In this document: positions 38,730-49,135 of the stretch, piece after piece
How positions within the stretch are numbered: position 1 is the stretch's first letter
Layout: each line of letters opens with the position of its first letter
Assembly (NCBI RefSeq): GCF_018860855.1
Contig: NZ_JAHKQE010000038.1
Span: 1-64,000, forward strand
Direction: 5' to 3'
Source of the DNA: Amphritea atlantica
Lineage (GTDB): Bacteria; Pseudomonadota; Gammaproteobacteria; Pseudomonadales; Balneatricaceae
Length of the DNA: 64,000 nt
Program-made: the position numbers and the translations under genes
The notes under the pieces: model-generated
The model's input: only the letters and a program-made list of their open reading frames with translations
Told to the model about the DNA's origin: nothing
Database searches by the model: none

Positions 38730-39320
38730 TTAGAGCGCTGCTAACACACCAAAAGCGGCCATGCCGATACCCGCTAGACGGGTCAGCATTCCCATACGGT
38801 AGTGATCAGCCAGCTGCCCTAAACGAGTGCCCACAAATAGCAATGCAGAGGTGCTGATCAGGAAGCCGGCAATATAAGCGAATGGGCTGGCAGCCAACGG
38901 CAGCTCCGCACCATGTGCCAACCCATGAAACAGCGCGAAGCCTGCCGCAACGGCGATGCCGGTCGTTAACGAAAGGCGCACGGCAAGGCTTAACAAGATA
39001 CCACCCGCGATGACAGAGACGAGGATTCCCTGCTCGACTAAAGGTACCGCAACGCCGGCCAGCGCCAGCAAGGTTCCACCCACCATCGCTAACAGAAACG
39101 CGCCGGCAATCGCCATACCGGCGCGGTTATGGGTCAGGCGAGTGCGACCTGCCGCCAGCAAACCAACCGCTAACATGACCAACAGATGATCAGCGCCAGT
39201 CAGAGGGTGCAGCATGCCCTGTACAAAACCAGACACTTCATGGCCGGTATGCGCCATCGCAGACAAAGGTACTAGACCAGCAGCCAAGGTTAACAGACGT
39301 AACTGATTGCGTTTATTCAT
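38730..39320 (-). CDS. ureJ: HupE/UreJ family protein, probable nickel permease
   Basis: A 196-residue inner membrane protein with a signal-like start (LLTLAAGLVPLSAMA) and about six membrane segments. The mature end HTGHEVSGFVQGMLHPLTGADHLL carries the HPxxGxDH signature of HupE/UreJ, and FALFHGLAHGAEL adds a second His-rich motif. Such proteins take up nickel for urease or hydrogenase. Located 122 bases after ureG in the same direction, it should supply nickel for the urease. Confidence 0.92.
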   Translation of the reverse strand: MNKRNQLRLLTLAAGLVPLSAMAHTGHEVSGFVQGMLHPLTGADHLLVMLAVGLLAAGRTRLTHNRAGMAIAGAFLLAMVGGTLLALAGVAVPLVEQGILVSVIAGGILLSLAVRLSLTTGIAVAAGFALFHGLAHGAELPLAASPFAYIAGFLISTSALLFVGTRLGQLADHYRMGMLTRLAGIGMAAFGVLAAL

Positions 39321-39331
39321 GATGTGATCCT

Positions 39332-39388
39332 TAAACTTTTGAGTAACAATTAAACTTTTTAGTAATAATTAAACATTCTAATAACAAT
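39332..39388. repeat. Three tandem 19-bp AT-rich repeats (plus a degenerate fourth copy)
   Basis: Units at 39332-39350, 39351-39369 and 39370-39388 share the pattern TAAACTTTTNAGTAAYAAT. A degenerate copy at 39426-39443 (TAAGCTTTCTAATGCAAT) reaches the ureG stop. They lie between ureG and hupE/ureJ and may be a regulator or processing site, or simple slippage. Confidence 0.75.
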
Positions 39389-39442
39389 CAAACTGGCTGA
39401 TATCAACCAAGTTTTCTACTACAGTTAAGCTTTCTAATGCAA

Positions 39443-40102
39443 TCAAACAACCGCCTTAACCGGTGGTAAGGGTTTCGAATCGAGCATCCCTTCGGAGACG
39501 ATAAACTCTATGATTTGTTGCAGCCCTTCGGCTTTTTTAAGATTGGAGAACACAAAGGGACGCTCACCGCGCATCCGTTTCGCATCCACATCCATCACCT
39601 CAAGTGACGCACCCACCAGCGGTGCTAGATCCGTTTTATTGATAATCAGCAGATCTGAACGGGTAATACCTGGGCCACCTTTACGGGGAATCTTATCACC
39701 GGCAGACACATCGATAACATAGATCGTCAGATCCGACAGTTCTGGGCTAAAGGTTGCGCTGAGATTATCCCCACCGCTCTCAACAAACACCACATCGAGT
39801 TCGCCATGGCGTGCGATCAGCTGGTCAATCGCGGCAAGATTCATCGAGGCATCTTCACGAATCGCTGTATGTGGACAACCACCGGTTTCGACACCGATAA
39901 TCCGATCCGCATCGAGCGCTTCATGTTCGGTCAAAAACTTAGCATCTTCTTGAGTATAAATATCGTTGGTCACCACGGCGATATCATAATGCTCACGCAT
40001 CGCCGAACAGAGTGAACGTAACAATGCGGTTTTACCCGAACCGACCGGGCCGCCAACGCCCACCCGCAAAGTTTGTTTTGGTGTCGCTATCTGTGTGCTC
40101 AC
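39443..40102 (-). CDS. ureG: Urease accessory GTPase UreG
   Basis: A SIMIBI-class GTPase that powers nickel delivery to urease. P-loop [14 protein letters not shown] lies just after the N terminus, the nickel-binding CPH motif in [23 protein letters not shown] in the middle and guanine-specific NKTD. I chose GTG at 40102 because AGGAG lies 7 bases upstream and the protein then starts close to the P-loop, as in other UreG; the longer frame to 40213 would run into ureF. Confidence 0.95.
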   Translation of the reverse strand: MSTQIATPKQTLRVGVGGPVGSGKTALLRSLCSAMREHYDIAVVTNDIYTQEDAKFLTEHEALDADRIIGVETGGCPHTAIREDASMNLAAIDQLIARHGELDVVFVESGGDNLSATFSPELSDLTIYVIDVSAGDKIPRKGGPGITRSDLLIINKTDLAPLVGASLEVMDVDAKRMRGERPFVFSNLKKAEGLQQIIEFIVSEGMLDSKPLPPVKAVV

Positions 40103-40142
40103 TGTCACTCTCCTGAATTTCACCACTCGCCCTGCGTTTCGA

Positions 40143-40823
40143 TCAGGAACGAAATAATCTTGAATACTGTGTTTCATGGCCCGCACTGGCAATTGCCAAT
40201 GCCTGTAGCCCATTACCTATATCATCATCGACGATCAGCGCCGCCTGACTCACCGCTTGGGGTAGCAGTGGCTGTAACTCAACTAATAACTGCTGCGCCT
40301 GCGTCTGACCGAGTGGCACTAGCTTCGTGGCCGCCGCCACCTGGTTTTCCAACCATGACCAAAGAAACCCTAAGGCGGTGGTTGGATAATCTATCTGCCA
40401 ATTTTGCGCCGCCACACCAAACAGCACCACAAAGCTGACATCTTCTGCGGTGGGAAGTGGCTGAGGTTGGCCGAGACTAACGAGTAAGCGGTTCATCGCC
40501 TCACCCATCGCGCTATCGGTCAACCGCAGTTCACGGGTTTCTCGACATGCCAAGGCTAGATCATTACACCATTGCAACCGTTGATAATCCTGCTGCTCAG
40601 TCGCCAACATCGCCCGTTGTAACAGCGGCAGATCGGTTTGCGCTACCGAATAAAGTAACTGCTGCTCTAACCATTCAGACACCTGCGCGGCTTTACGAAT
40701 CCAGCCACGTTCAATGGCGAATTCCAGCCCTTGTGAAAAAGCATAACCCCCCACCGGCAGACTGACACTGCTTAGCTGCATCAGCCGTAACAGCGATGTA
40801 TCAGTGGTGGTGATGGCCGCCAT
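40143..40823 (-). CDS. ureF: Urease accessory protein UreF
   Basis: Part of the UreDFG activation complex, stimulating the GTPase step. It begins [19 protein letters not shown] and has the family signature [16 protein letters not shown], followed by an all-helical body. ATG 40823 lies inside the His-rich end of ureE, so the two genes overlap by 23 bases in different frames. Length about 226, standard for UreF. Confidence 0.94.
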   Translation of the reverse strand: MAAITTTDTSLLRLMQLSSVSLPVGGYAFSQGLEFAIERGWIRKAAQVSEWLEQQLLYSVAQTDLPLLQRAMLATEQQDYQRLQWCNDLALACRETRELRLTDSAMGEAMNRLLVSLGQPQPLPTAEDVSFVVLFGVAAQNWQIDYPTTALGFLWSWLENQVAAATKLVPLGQTQAQQLLVELQPLLPQAVSQAALIVDDDIGNGLQALAIASAGHETQYSRLFRS

Positions 40824-41247
40824 GACTATAGGCCCCCGACTCGGGTACAAACACCGCTTGTTGATGGGTCAATTTAAGTCCCAACAATACCAGCATCTCT
40901 TCCAATACATGATCGGGCTGCATCTTTAACCAGCGATCGCCCACCTGCAATTTCACATGGCGATTACCTAAGTGATAACAGGCCCGAGCGAAGGTCTGCC
41001 AATCGTCACACTCCGCATAGGTGACCGCCTCCACCGCGCCCTCCACTTGGATATATTTACCACAGCTGGTTTTTAAATATTCGCCCACCTGTAACGGCTT
41101 GCCCCGTTCCAAAAACAACCGAATTTCTTCGCCATTCTCACCGGTCAACTTCAGCCGACCACGATCACGTTGCTCTTGACTCAATATCACGGTGGTATAC
41201 ACCACACCATGACAGTGATCGCCTAAACGCTCATATACTTCAAGCAT
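40801..41247 (-). CDS. ureE: Urease accessory nickel chaperone UreE
   Basis: A dimeric nickel-binding chaperone that hands nickel to UreG. Residues 1 to ~70 form the peptide-binding domain (RDRGRLKLTGENGEEIRLFL) and ~75-140 the metal-binding domain (CYHLGNRHVKLQV with the key His). The C terminus is a short His tail (YSHGGHHHH). Sequence encoding this tail overlaps the start of ureF. Confidence 0.94.
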   Translation of the reverse strand: MLEVYERLGDHCHGVVYTTVILSQEQRDRGRLKLTGENGEEIRLFLERGKPLQVGEYLKTSCGKYIQVEGAVEAVTYAECDDWQTFARACYHLGNRHVKLQVGDRWLKMQPDHVLEEMLVLLGLKLTHQQAVFVPESGAYSHGGHHHH

Positions 41248-41290
41248 CCGATCTCCTTACTGCTAATTCGCTTAAAAACGGTATTCATCA

Positions 41291-42997
41291 TTAAAACAGG
41301 TTATATAGCTGGGCCAACGGCAACTCGTCGGCAGGTTCACAGGTGAGTAACTCACCGTCCGCGCGAACCTCATAGGTTTGCGGATCAACGGTAATGGTCG
41401 GCATCCAACTATTGTGAATCATATCTTTCTTACCGATATTGCGGGTGTTACAACAGGCCACCAGCCGACGACTCAAGCCCAACTGCGTACCAATATCCCG
41501 TTCCAATGCAGCACCCGATACAAAGGTGACTGAGATTTTCGCCGGTGCCTGTCCATAGGAACCAAACATCGGCCGGTAATGTACCGGCTGAGGGGTTGGA
41601 ATCGATGCATTAGGGTCGCCCATCGGTGCTGCAGCAATCATACCCCCTTTAATAATCAACGAGGGCTTCACACCAAAGAAAGCCGGTTTCCATAGCACCA
41701 GATCCGCGAGTTTACCCGGTTCAATAGAGCCGACTTCATGGGAAATACCGTGGGCAATCGCCGGATTAATGGTGTATTTAGCAATATAGCGACGCGCGCG
41801 AAAGTTATCACAGCCCCGCTCTTCATCTTCGGGTAACAAACCAAACTGGGTTTTCATCTTATGGGCTGTTTGCCAAGTACGGGTCACGACCTCACCCACG
41901 CGTCCCATCGCCTGCGAGTCCGAGGAGATCATGCTAAACGCACCGCGATCATGGAATAGATCTTCAGCGGCGATGGTTTCTTTACGAATACGGGAATCGG
42001 CAAAGGCCACATCTTCGGGGATATTACTGTCTAAATGGTGACACACCATCAGCATGTCGAGATGTTCATCGACGGTATTTCGGGTAAAGGGCCGGGTTGG
42101 GTTAGTCGATGACGGCAGCACATTAGGGTAGGCGCAGGCACGGATAATATCCGGTGCATGACCACCGCCCGCCCCTTCGGTGTGATAGGTGTGGATAACT
42201 CGGTTTTTAAAGGCCGCCAAGGTATCATCTACAAAGCCTGACTCGTTCAGGGTATCGGTATGAATCGCCACCTGAACATCATATTTATCGGCCACCGATA
42301 GGCAGTTGTCGATCGAGGCCGGCGTGGTGCCCCAGTCTTCATGGAGCTTCAAACCACAGGCACCCGCTTCCAACTGATCTTCCAGTGGTTTTGGTAAACT
42401 ACCATTACCCTTACCAAGAAAACCAAAGTTCATTGGCATCGAATCAGTTGCCTGTAACATCTTGCCGATATTCCAAGGCCCCGGCGTACAGGTCGTCGCA
42501 TTTGTGCCGGTCGCTGGGCCAGTACCGCCACCGAGCATAGTGGTAACACCGGACATCAATGCCTCATCGATCTGTTGTGGACAGATAAAATGAATATGGG
42601 CATCGATACCGCCGGCGGTGAGAATACTACCTTCTCCAGCGATCACTTCGGTGCCTGGGCCAATCACAATATCGACGTTGTCCTGAGTATCCGGATTACC
42701 CGCTTTACCGACTTTAAAAATACGGCCTTCACGAATACCGACATCGCCTTTAACGATGCCCCAGTGATCCAGCACCAGCGCGTTAGTGATAACTAGATCG
42801 ACGCAGATATCATTACAAAACTGGCTCTGCCCCTGCCCGTCTCGAATCACCTTACCGCCGCCAAACTTAACCTCATCACCATAGGTCGTGAAATCTTTCT
42901 CGACCTCTATCCACAGTTCGGTATCCCCAAGTCGCACTCGGTCACCGGTGGTAGGGCCAAACATCTGTGCATAAGCCGCCCGATCAATCTTAGTCAT
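41291..42997 (-). CDS. ureC: Urease subunit alpha UreC
   Basis: The catalytic subunit, hydrolysing urea to ammonia and carbamate at a dinickel centre in the cytoplasm. The active site is intact: HIHFICPQQ (nickel ligands), the carbamylated Lys in [29 protein letters not shown] and the flap VCHHLD with its His. The length of 568 is typical. Its ATG overlaps the ureB stop by 4 bases. Confidence 0.97.
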   Translation of the reverse strand: MTKIDRAAYAQMFGPTTGDRVRLGDTELWIEVEKDFTTYGDEVKFGGGKVIRDGQGQSQFCNDICVDLVITNALVLDHWGIVKGDVGIREGRIFKVGKAGNPDTQDNVDIVIGPGTEVIAGEGSILTAGGIDAHIHFICPQQIDEALMSGVTTMLGGGTGPATGTNATTCTPGPWNIGKMLQATDSMPMNFGFLGKGNGSLPKPLEDQLEAGACGLKLHEDWGTTPASIDNCLSVADKYDVQVAIHTDTLNESGFVDDTLAAFKNRVIHTYHTEGAGGGHAPDIIRACAYPNVLPSSTNPTRPFTRNTVDEHLDMLMVCHHLDSNIPEDVAFADSRIRKETIAAEDLFHDRGAFSMISSDSQAMGRVGEVVTRTWQTAHKMKTQFGLLPEDEERGCDNFRARRYIAKYTINPAIAHGISHEVGSIEPGKLADLVLWKPAFFGVKPSLIIKGGMIAAAPMGDPNASIPTPQPVHYRPMFGSYGQAPAKISVTFVSGAALERDIGTQLGLSRRLVACCNTRNIGKKDMIHNSWMPTITVDPQTYEVRADGELLTCEPADELPLAQLYNLF

Positions 42998-43320
42998 ACC
43001 TCTGTCTCCTCGGCATCCAGCTTACCCATCACTTCACCACGAAAGCCATAGATCGTGCGGCTACCCGCATATTCGACGAGCTCGACATTGCGTCCCTGCC
43101 CCGGTTCAAAGCGTACCGCGGTGCCGGAGGCAATATTGAGACGAAAGCCTCGAGCCTTAGAACGGTCAAACTCCAATGCGGGGTTGACCTCAAAAAAATG
43201 ATAGTGAGAGCCGATCTGCACCGGACGGTCACCGCGGTTTTCGACCCGCAGAGACACTGTTTTACGCCCCTCATTAAGCTGAATATCGCCTTTAACAGAC
43301 TGAATTTCACCGGGAATCAT
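42994..43320 (-). CDS. ureB: Urease subunit beta UreB
   Basis: Small structural subunit of the urease trimer. [35 protein letters not shown] and [12 protein letters not shown] are all family signatures. I chose the second of two adjacent ATG codons, 6 bases after AGGAG; the first (43323) is equally possible. It lies 12 bases after ureA. Confidence 0.96.
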   Translation of the reverse strand: MIPGEIQSVKGDIQLNEGRKTVSLRVENRGDRPVQIGSHYHFFEVNPALEFDRSKARGFRLNIASGTAVRFEPGQGRNVELVEYAGSRTIYGFRGEVMGKLDAEETEV

Positions 43321-43332
43321 CATATTCTCCTA

Positions 43333-43635
43333 TCAGCAGATCGGGTTGTGTACGGTCACCAACTTGGTACCGTCGGGAAAGGTCGCTTCCACCTGAACTT
43401 CATGGATCAACTCCACCACGCCGGGCATCACCTGGTCAGCGGTCAGTAGCGTTTTGCCATACCCCATCAACTCGGCAACGGTTTTACCATCCCGCGCGCC
43501 TTCTATGATTTCCATGGTCAGATAAGCCATCGCTTCGGGGTAGTTTAATTTCAACCCCCGGTTCAGACGCCGTTCGGCCAGCAATGCCGCGGTAAAGACC
43601 AGCAGTTTATCTTTCTCTCTTGGAAGCAGTTCCAT
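43333..43635 (-). CDS. ureA: Urease subunit gamma UreA
   Basis: The 100-residue gamma subunit, starting [20 protein letters not shown] and ending [11 protein letters not shown], both typical. [21 protein letters not shown] is the urease gamma signature. It is separate from ureB, as in most bacteria outside Helicobacter. Confidence 0.97.
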   Translation of the reverse strand: MELLPREKDKLLVFTAALLAERRLNRGLKLNYPEAMAYLTMEIIEGARDGKTVAELMGYGKTLLTADQVMPGVVELIHEVQVEATFPDGTKLVTVHNPIC

Positions 43636-43688
43636 AATCTATCCTTTTTAACCTATCTCATTGATGGCGCAACTAACGTCTCTTGCAT

Positions 43689-44594
43689 TCAGGTTGCCCA
43701 GATACGGGGTTCACACGCCTCACGCCCGAGCAGTAACGGCCTGATTACCTGCCAGCAATGAATAAACAGTTGCATCGCCTGATCGGTTTGCTGTCCCAAA
43801 TAACGAACCGTTATAAACTCACCGGTCAAACTGACGGACGCCAATGCACCGCAATCGCTCACAATCTGACGTAACTTATCCACCAACGCACTTATTTGGG
43901 TATTTTCCGCCTGTATACCTGCCATTTCAAAAGGCCCAGCAACCACCAAACCATTCACAGGGTGCCCGCGCAGCCCTGCTGGGCCCTCTAATAGGGCACG
44001 ATTATGATCGTCGATCTGAAGTCGCTCACGCAACAGAATTCGTTCACCTCGATTAATCTGCAACGTTTGCGCCAAGTTACCGGTGCTAAACGGCTGATCA
44101 CGGTTGGGCATACCTAAACTGGTGACCTCCCAGCCAATATAGTGGGCGTTGTCAGCCAGATTGACATGGGTATCTAGTCGCGTGCAGGCATCGGGATAAA
44201 GAATCGTTTCCATCGGCAGCCACTCGATCGAGCCGCCGGCACTCACATTGAGGGTATTGGTTTGATGTTGCAGGCTGCGGTCAGGCCTAGCCCGATAAAC
44301 CCGCCCCGCCCCCGGCGTGGTTAACAGTGCGTGACTGTCCGCGGTACACTCAACCGTGACCTGTAAACGATCGCCGGAGACCATACCGCCCGGTGGATGG
44401 AGTAGATAAACTTGCGCCAGATCTGGCCCTTCGGGATAAAACGCTTTTTGTACATAGAGCGGCCCCTGATGTTCGGCCCGCTGTAGCACCGTGCCTCGGA
44501 CTGTGCGTGCAAACTGCAGAAATAGTTCGGCGTTCCAAGCAGAGGCGGAGCCTGGTGCTTCAATCTCGGTTATCGGTTGTGCCAAGGTCATCAT
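43689..44594 (-). CDS. ureD: Urease accessory protein UreD
   Basis: Scaffold of the urease activation complex that binds the apo-urease. YVQKAFYPEGPDLAQVYLLHPPGG and LLTTPGAGRVYR are characteristic, with WLPMETILYPDA following. It is the first gene of the urease block and starts immediately after urtE (adjacent bases), so uptake and hydrolysis genes are joined in one transcript. Confidence 0.94.
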   Translation of the reverse strand: MMTLAQPITEIEAPGSASAWNAELFLQFARTVRGTVLQRAEHQGPLYVQKAFYPEGPDLAQVYLLHPPGGMVSGDRLQVTVECTADSHALLTTPGAGRVYRARPDRSLQHQTNTLNVSAGGSIEWLPMETILYPDACTRLDTHVNLADNAHYIGWEVTSLGMPNRDQPFSTGNLAQTLQINRGERILLRERLQIDDHNRALLEGPAGLRGHPVNGLVVAGPFEMAGIQAENTQISALVDKLRQIVSDCGALASVSLTGEFITVRYLGQQTDQAMQLFIHCWQVIRPLLLGREACEPRIWAT

Positions 44595-45290
44595 CTACAC
44601 CGCCAAATATTGACGGATTAACGCCTCGCTGAGGTTGTCCATCCGATCACTGGCGACCACCCGTCCCCGCTCCATGAGTCGAAACTCTTCACCTACGCGG
44701 CGGGCAAAGCCCAATTTTTGCTCAATAAGTATCACGGTCAAGCCCTCTTCTTTATTGAGCTTTAGAATAACATCGCCGATCTGTTTAACAATATTTGGTT
44801 GTATCCCTTCATTGGGTTCATCCAAAATAAGAACTTTGGGATCAATCACGAGTGCCCGACCAATAGCCAACTGTTGTTGCTGACCACCGGAAAGATCACC
44901 GCCGCGACGCTGCAGCATCTCTTGCAACACCGGAAACAACTCAAAGATCTTATCCGGAATCTCTTTCGCACCATCTTTGCGCACTGGCAAACCGACCTTT
45001 AGGTTTTCCTCCACGGTCAGCAGCGGAAAGATATCCCGCCCTTGCGGTACATAACCGATCCCCGCCGGTGCTCGGTATTCCGCTTTTTTGCTTTGCAATG
45101 GTTCGCCCTGCAACAAAATTTCACCGCTACTGACCGGCAACAACCCCATCAAACACTTCAACAGGGTGGTTTTACCCACGCCGTTACGACCCATAATGCA
45201 GGTGCACGAGCCCGCTTTAATCTCTAGGTTAAGATCCCAGAGTATCTGCGTGCCACCGTAAAACTGATTAACGTTCTTAATGCTGATCAT
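44595..45290 (-). CDS. urtE: Urea ABC transporter ATP-binding subunit UrtE
   Basis: LivF-like ATPase of the urea importer. Walker A GRNGVGKTT, signature LSGGQQQQLAIGRAL, Walker B VLILDEPNEGIQP. The NEGIQPN wording is typical of UrtE rather than LivF. It overlaps urtD by 4 bases and abuts ureD. Length 231, standard. Confidence 0.95.
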   Translation of the reverse strand: MISIKNVNQFYGGTQILWDLNLEIKAGSCTCIMGRNGVGKTTLLKCLMGLLPVSSGEILLQGEPLQSKKAEYRAPAGIGYVPQGRDIFPLLTVEENLKVGLPVRKDGAKEIPDKIFELFPVLQEMLQRRGGDLSGGQQQQLAIGRALVIDPKVLILDEPNEGIQPNIVKQIGDVILKLNKEEGLTVILIEQKLGFARRVGEEFRLMERGRVVASDRMDNLSEALIRQYLAV

Positions 45291-46120
45291 GGTGCTTCTC
45301 CCAGATACACTTCAATAACATCGGGATTATTCTGAATCTCATCCATACTACCCTCCGCCAGTACCGAGCCTTGATGTAACACCGTCACGGTGCGGGCGAT
45401 ACTGCGCACAAACTCCATATCATGTTCTACTACCACAACGGTGCGCTCGCCGGCCAAGGAGGTTAACAGCTCGGCGGTGCGCTCACCTTCCTGCACTGTC
45501 ATGCCCGCCACCGGCTCATCCACCAGCAATAAGCGCGGATTAGCCATCAGCAGCATACCGATCTCCAACCACTGTTTCTGACCGTGAGATAGTGAGCCGG
45601 CCAACATCATCCGTTCACCTTTCAAGCCAATCGTTTCGAGTACCTGATCCATCTGGTCATACTCTTCACCGGTCAGGGTGGCCAGCAGAGTCGGGATCAC
45701 CGATTTATTACTTTTCAGGGATAACTCAAGATTGTCCATCACCGTATGGGCTTCAAACACCGTCGGTTTCTGAAACTTACGGCCAATACCCAGCTGTGCG
45801 ATCTCCGCCTCATCTTTTTCCAGTAAGTTAAGTGATTGACCAAAATACACCGTGCCACTATCGCACTGGGTTTTGCCGGTAATCACATCCATCAGGGTGG
45901 TTTTACCGGCACCGTTAGCGCCGATTAAACAGCGCAGTTCGCCATCATTGATATACAGGTTCAGGTCATTCAGGGCTTTAAAGCCATCAAAGCTCAGATT
46001 TAAGCCTTCGACATAGAGCAAGACCTGATGGGAGATATCCACCGTGGCGGTATCGTCCTGTAAAAATGGCCAAACCTGATCTCGGCGCATCACTTCACGG
46101 GTGGTATCGAGTAAGCTCAT
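45287..46120 (-). CDS. urtD: Urea ABC transporter ATP-binding subunit UrtD
   Basis: LivG-like ATPase with Walker A GANGAGKTT, signature LSHGQKQWLEIGMLL (the SHGQ variant typical of UrtD) and Walker B LLLVDEPVAGM. An N-terminal extension of ~35 residues precedes the ATPase core. Overlaps both urtC and urtE by 4 bases, so the five urt subunits other than urtA are translationally coupled. Confidence 0.95.
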   Translation of the reverse strand: MSLLDTTREVMRRDQVWPFLQDDTATVDISHQVLLYVEGLNLSFDGFKALNDLNLYINDGELRCLIGANGAGKTTLMDVITGKTQCDSGTVYFGQSLNLLEKDEAEIAQLGIGRKFQKPTVFEAHTVMDNLELSLKSNKSVIPTLLATLTGEEYDQMDQVLETIGLKGERMMLAGSLSHGQKQWLEIGMLLMANPRLLLVDEPVAGMTVQEGERTAELLTSLAGERTVVVVEHDMEFVRSIARTVTVLHQGSVLAEGSMDEIQNNPDVIEVYLGEAP

Positions 46121-47310
46121 GCGCGGCCCTCCTCTGGGTTATGACTTGCCGACGTTTCATTCGGCGGATTAACCGGTGTCGGCGCGACAGCTTGCTCACC
46201 TTTAAACTGCGACCACAGTCCCATCAACCCTTTGGGTAGATAGAGCGTCACCAGTACAAACATCGCCCCCAGTGCAAACAACCAACCATCGGGCATGATG
46301 GCGGTAAATTTCGTCTTGGCGTAGTTCACCAAAATCGCACCGATGACCGCGCCAACCAAGGTGCCACGCCCACCCACCGCGACCCAAATCACGATCTCGA
46401 TCGAGTTAATCGGGGAGAACTCACCGGGGTTGATAATACCCACCTGAGGAACATAGAGCGCTCCGGCGATACCGGCAATCATGGCGGAATAGACAAACAA
46501 CCAGACTTTATAGTTTTCCGTACGATAGCCAATAAAGCGAGCTCGGCTTTCACCATCACGGATTGCCACAACTACCTTGCCGAAGCGGGTCTGCATGATT
46601 TTTTTACTCAACACCAGCAAGCCAGACAACATTAACGCGGTGATAATAAACAGCGTCACTCGGGTGTTATCCGATTGCAAATCAAAGCCAAGAATATCTT
46701 TAAAGTCGGTTAAGCCATTGTTGCCACCAAAACCCATCTCATTACGGAAGAAAGACAGCAACAGCGCATAGGTTAGCGCTTGAGTCATGATCGACAGATA
46801 CACCCCAGTGACCCGAGAGCGAAACGCCAACCAGCCAAACACATAGGCTAATAATCCAGGCACCAGTAATACCATCAGCATCGCCAGCCAAAATTGATCC
46901 ATCCCCTGCCAGAACCACGGCAGCTCATTCCAACTCAGAAACACCATAAAGTCGGGCAGTTCCGGGTTGCCATAGACACCCCGATCACCGATCTGACGCA
47001 TCAGATACATCCCCATGGCATAGCCGCCTAAAGCGAAGAAAGCGCCGTGGCCCAAGCTGAGAATGCCGCAGAAGCCCCAAATTACATCCACCGCCAGCGC
47101 TAACATGGCATAGCAGAGATATTTACCTAACAGGGTGATGGTGTAGGTGGAAACATAAAAGATAGAATCCTGCGGCAGCAACAGGTTACAGGCCGATGCC
47201 AGCACAGTGACCACCAGCAGCAACACCACAAAGGGCGCCACCTTACTTTCGCCGTTAAGCCGGGCAAAGCCCTTGGCGTTGCCGAATACATTTTGCAACA
47301 AGGTGCTCAT
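46117..47310 (-). CDS. urtC: Urea ABC transporter permease UrtC
   Basis: LivM-like permease with about ten hydrophobic segments. LCYAMLALAVDVIWGFCGILSLGHGAFFALGGYAMGMYL is split by membrane helices and is the UrtC hallmark, as are NNGLTDFKDILGFDL and WVAVGGRGTLVGAVIGA. The N- and C-terminal ends are hydrophilic. The length of 397 is usual. Confidence 0.95.
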   Translation of the reverse strand: MSTLLQNVFGNAKGFARLNGESKVAPFVVLLLVVTVLASACNLLLPQDSIFYVSTYTITLLGKYLCYAMLALAVDVIWGFCGILSLGHGAFFALGGYAMGMYLMRQIGDRGVYGNPELPDFMVFLSWNELPWFWQGMDQFWLAMLMVLLVPGLLAYVFGWLAFRSRVTGVYLSIMTQALTYALLLSFFRNEMGFGGNNGLTDFKDILGFDLQSDNTRVTLFIITALMLSGLLVLSKKIMQTRFGKVVVAIRDGESRARFIGYRTENYKVWLFVYSAMIAGIAGALYVPQVGIINPGEFSPINSIEIVIWVAVGGRGTLVGAVIGAILVNYAKTKFTAIMPDGWLFALGAMFVLVTLYLPKGLMGLWSQFKGEQAVAPTPVNPPNETSASHNPEEGRA

Positions 47311-48914
47311 TCTGCAGCCCTCCCTTTTTGTGGAAACAGCCCTTTAGGCCGTTTCTGAATAAACAGAATGATAAACACCAACACCAGAATACTGGCCAGC
47401 ACAGCACCGGTAACCGGTTCCAAAAACTTGTTTGCGATCCCAAGGGTAAAGGCTGCCACCAGCGTGCCCCATAAATTACCTACCCCACCAAAGACCACCA
47501 CCATAAAGGAATCTATGATGTACGCCTGTCCTAGGTTTGGCCCCACATTGGTGAGCTGGCTTAACGCCACACCAGCGATACCCGCAATACCCGAGCCCAG
47601 CCCGAAGGTCATCGCATCCACACGATCGGTGCGAATTCCCATCGCTTTTGCCATATTTCGGTTTTGCGACACCGCCCGCACATTCAGCCCTAGCGAGGTT
47701 TTCTTTAACACCAGCAGCAACAACATAAACACCAGTAGCGCAAAGGCAATGATATATAAACGGTTGAGGGTAAGGCTGAGCAATGGATTAATCTCGATAG
47801 AACCACTCATCCACTCGGGCGTTGCCACCTGACGATTCAGCGGCGAGAACACGGTGCGCACTAACTGTTGCAAGATCAGGCTAATACCAAAGGTAGCCAA
47901 CAGCGTTTCTAAAGGACGTCCATGTAGATGACGAATCACTAAGCGTTCCAGCAGCACACCGGCAAGTCCGGACACCAAGAAAGCCAGCGGTACCGAGATC
48001 CATAGGGAATACTCAATCATCTCCGGCAACAACAGCTGCACCACATAGGTGGTATAGGCGCCCAGCATAATCATCTCGCCGTGGGCCATATTGATCACGC
48101 CCATCACGCCAAAGGTGATCGCCAAGCCGATCGCCGCCAGCAGCAACACAGAACCGAGACTCAGACCAAAAAACAGTTGATTGATAAAGCCATACATTTC
48201 AGCTTGTTGAGCAATTTTATCCAAGCCTTTTTGCGCCGCTTTACGGACACTACGGGCCGGATCATTCGCCACCAACAGTGTTAACTGATTGCGCACCTCA
48301 GGCTCTAGGCTACCTTGCAGCGCATTCACGCCTTCTAAACGTTCGGTGGCGTCTTCGGCATGTTTAACGCGATACAGTGCCAGCGCCACATCCATCACCG
48401 CCTGCACCGAACGGCTCTGCTCATCTAGCCTAGCAGTGCGAATTAACTCAATGGTCGGCTTATCAAGATCAGAGAACAGTGAACGCACCGCCTCGACACG
48501 CACTTCTGGGTCGGTGTGATGCAGTTGCATCCGCGCAATAGATTCACGCAGATACCCCCGCAGTTTGTTATTCACCTTGATCTTCTTAACCTGCTTTTTA
48601 CTCAGGTCATGCCGCGGTTCCGCCGAGAACAGATCGCTATAGCGCGTCTCGCCCGCCTCTTTAGAAACCACGATCAGGCTGCGGTCCTCTTTCACATAGT
48701 ACAGTTTACCGGCCAACATCGTCTTGAACAGAACCATCATATCGGCGCCGGTTGATGTTTCCAGTTGCTGCAAAACCGGTAACGCTTTGCTCAGTTTTAC
48801 CTCTGTCAGTTGCATCAGTAGAGGCTGCTGAGCCGTGGATGGCGGCTCGGCCAGCGTACTGGTACTCACCAGTAAGCTGAACAAAAAGCCACCGATGGCC
48901 ATTAAATATCTCAC
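47307..48914 (-). CDS. urtB: Urea ABC transporter permease UrtB
   Basis: LivH-like permease with a long N-terminal periplasmic part common in proteobacterial UrtB. A signal sequence (MRYLMAIGGFLFSLLVSTST, cut near LA/EP) precedes ~220 helical, HEAT-like residues, then a membrane domain with MYGFINQLFFGLSLGSVLLL and VINMAHGEMIMLGAYTTYVV. Length 535. Its start lies 221 bases after urtA, the gap holding two hairpins. Confidence 0.94.
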   Translation of the reverse strand: MRYLMAIGGFLFSLLVSTSTLAEPPSTAQQPLLMQLTEVKLSKALPVLQQLETSTGADMMVLFKTMLAGKLYYVKEDRSLIVVSKEAGETRYSDLFSAEPRHDLSKKQVKKIKVNNKLRGYLRESIARMQLHHTDPEVRVEAVRSLFSDLDKPTIELIRTARLDEQSRSVQAVMDVALALYRVKHAEDATERLEGVNALQGSLEPEVRNQLTLLVANDPARSVRKAAQKGLDKIAQQAEMYGFINQLFFGLSLGSVLLLAAIGLAITFGVMGVINMAHGEMIMLGAYTTYVVQLLLPEMIEYSLWISVPLAFLVSGLAGVLLERLVIRHLHGRPLETLLATFGISLILQQLVRTVFSPLNRQVATPEWMSGSIEINPLLSLTLNRLYIIAFALLVFMLLLLVLKKTSLGLNVRAVSQNRNMAKAMGIRTDRVDAMTFGLGSGIAGIAGVALSQLTNVGPNLGQAYIIDSFMVVVFGGVGNLWGTLVAAFTLGIANKFLEPVTGAVLASILVLVFIILFIQKRPKGLFPQKGRAAE

Positions 48915-48991
48915 AGGCGTTCTCCGTTCACATTAAAGCGGATAAGCACTCACAGTGCTTGAGTCCGTTCTGACTTTTGCTCATTAAAAGC

Positions 48992-49061
48992 GCTTATAAA
49001 AAAGGCTGTTAACCCACATCAAAGGCAGCGCCATTCATCTAGGTCAGCTTTTTTTATAAGC
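48992..49061. repeat. 17-base inverted repeat in the urtA-urtB gap
   Basis: GCTTATAAAAAAGGCTG (48992-49008) is the reverse complement, with one mismatch, of CAGCTTTTTTTATAAGC (49045-49061), with a 36-base loop. On the transcript it forms a long hairpin with A/U-rich base after the urtA terminator. Likely a second partial terminator or a 3' stability element. Confidence 0.7.
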
Positions 49062-49080
49062 TCTGTTGATTCACGCTTGA

Positions 49081-49110
49081 AAAAGAGCAGGCTTCTATCA
49101 CGAAGCCTGC
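49081..49110 (-). terminator. Rho-independent terminator just after urtA
   Basis: GCAGGCTTC (49087-49095), loop TATCAC, GAAGCCTGC (49102-49110); in transcript direction the stem is followed by CTCTTTTTC. Leaky termination here would make urtA more abundant than urtBCDE-ure. Confidence 0.82.
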
Positions 49111-49135
49111 GGATGAAGACGTTTAGCGCTAAAAA

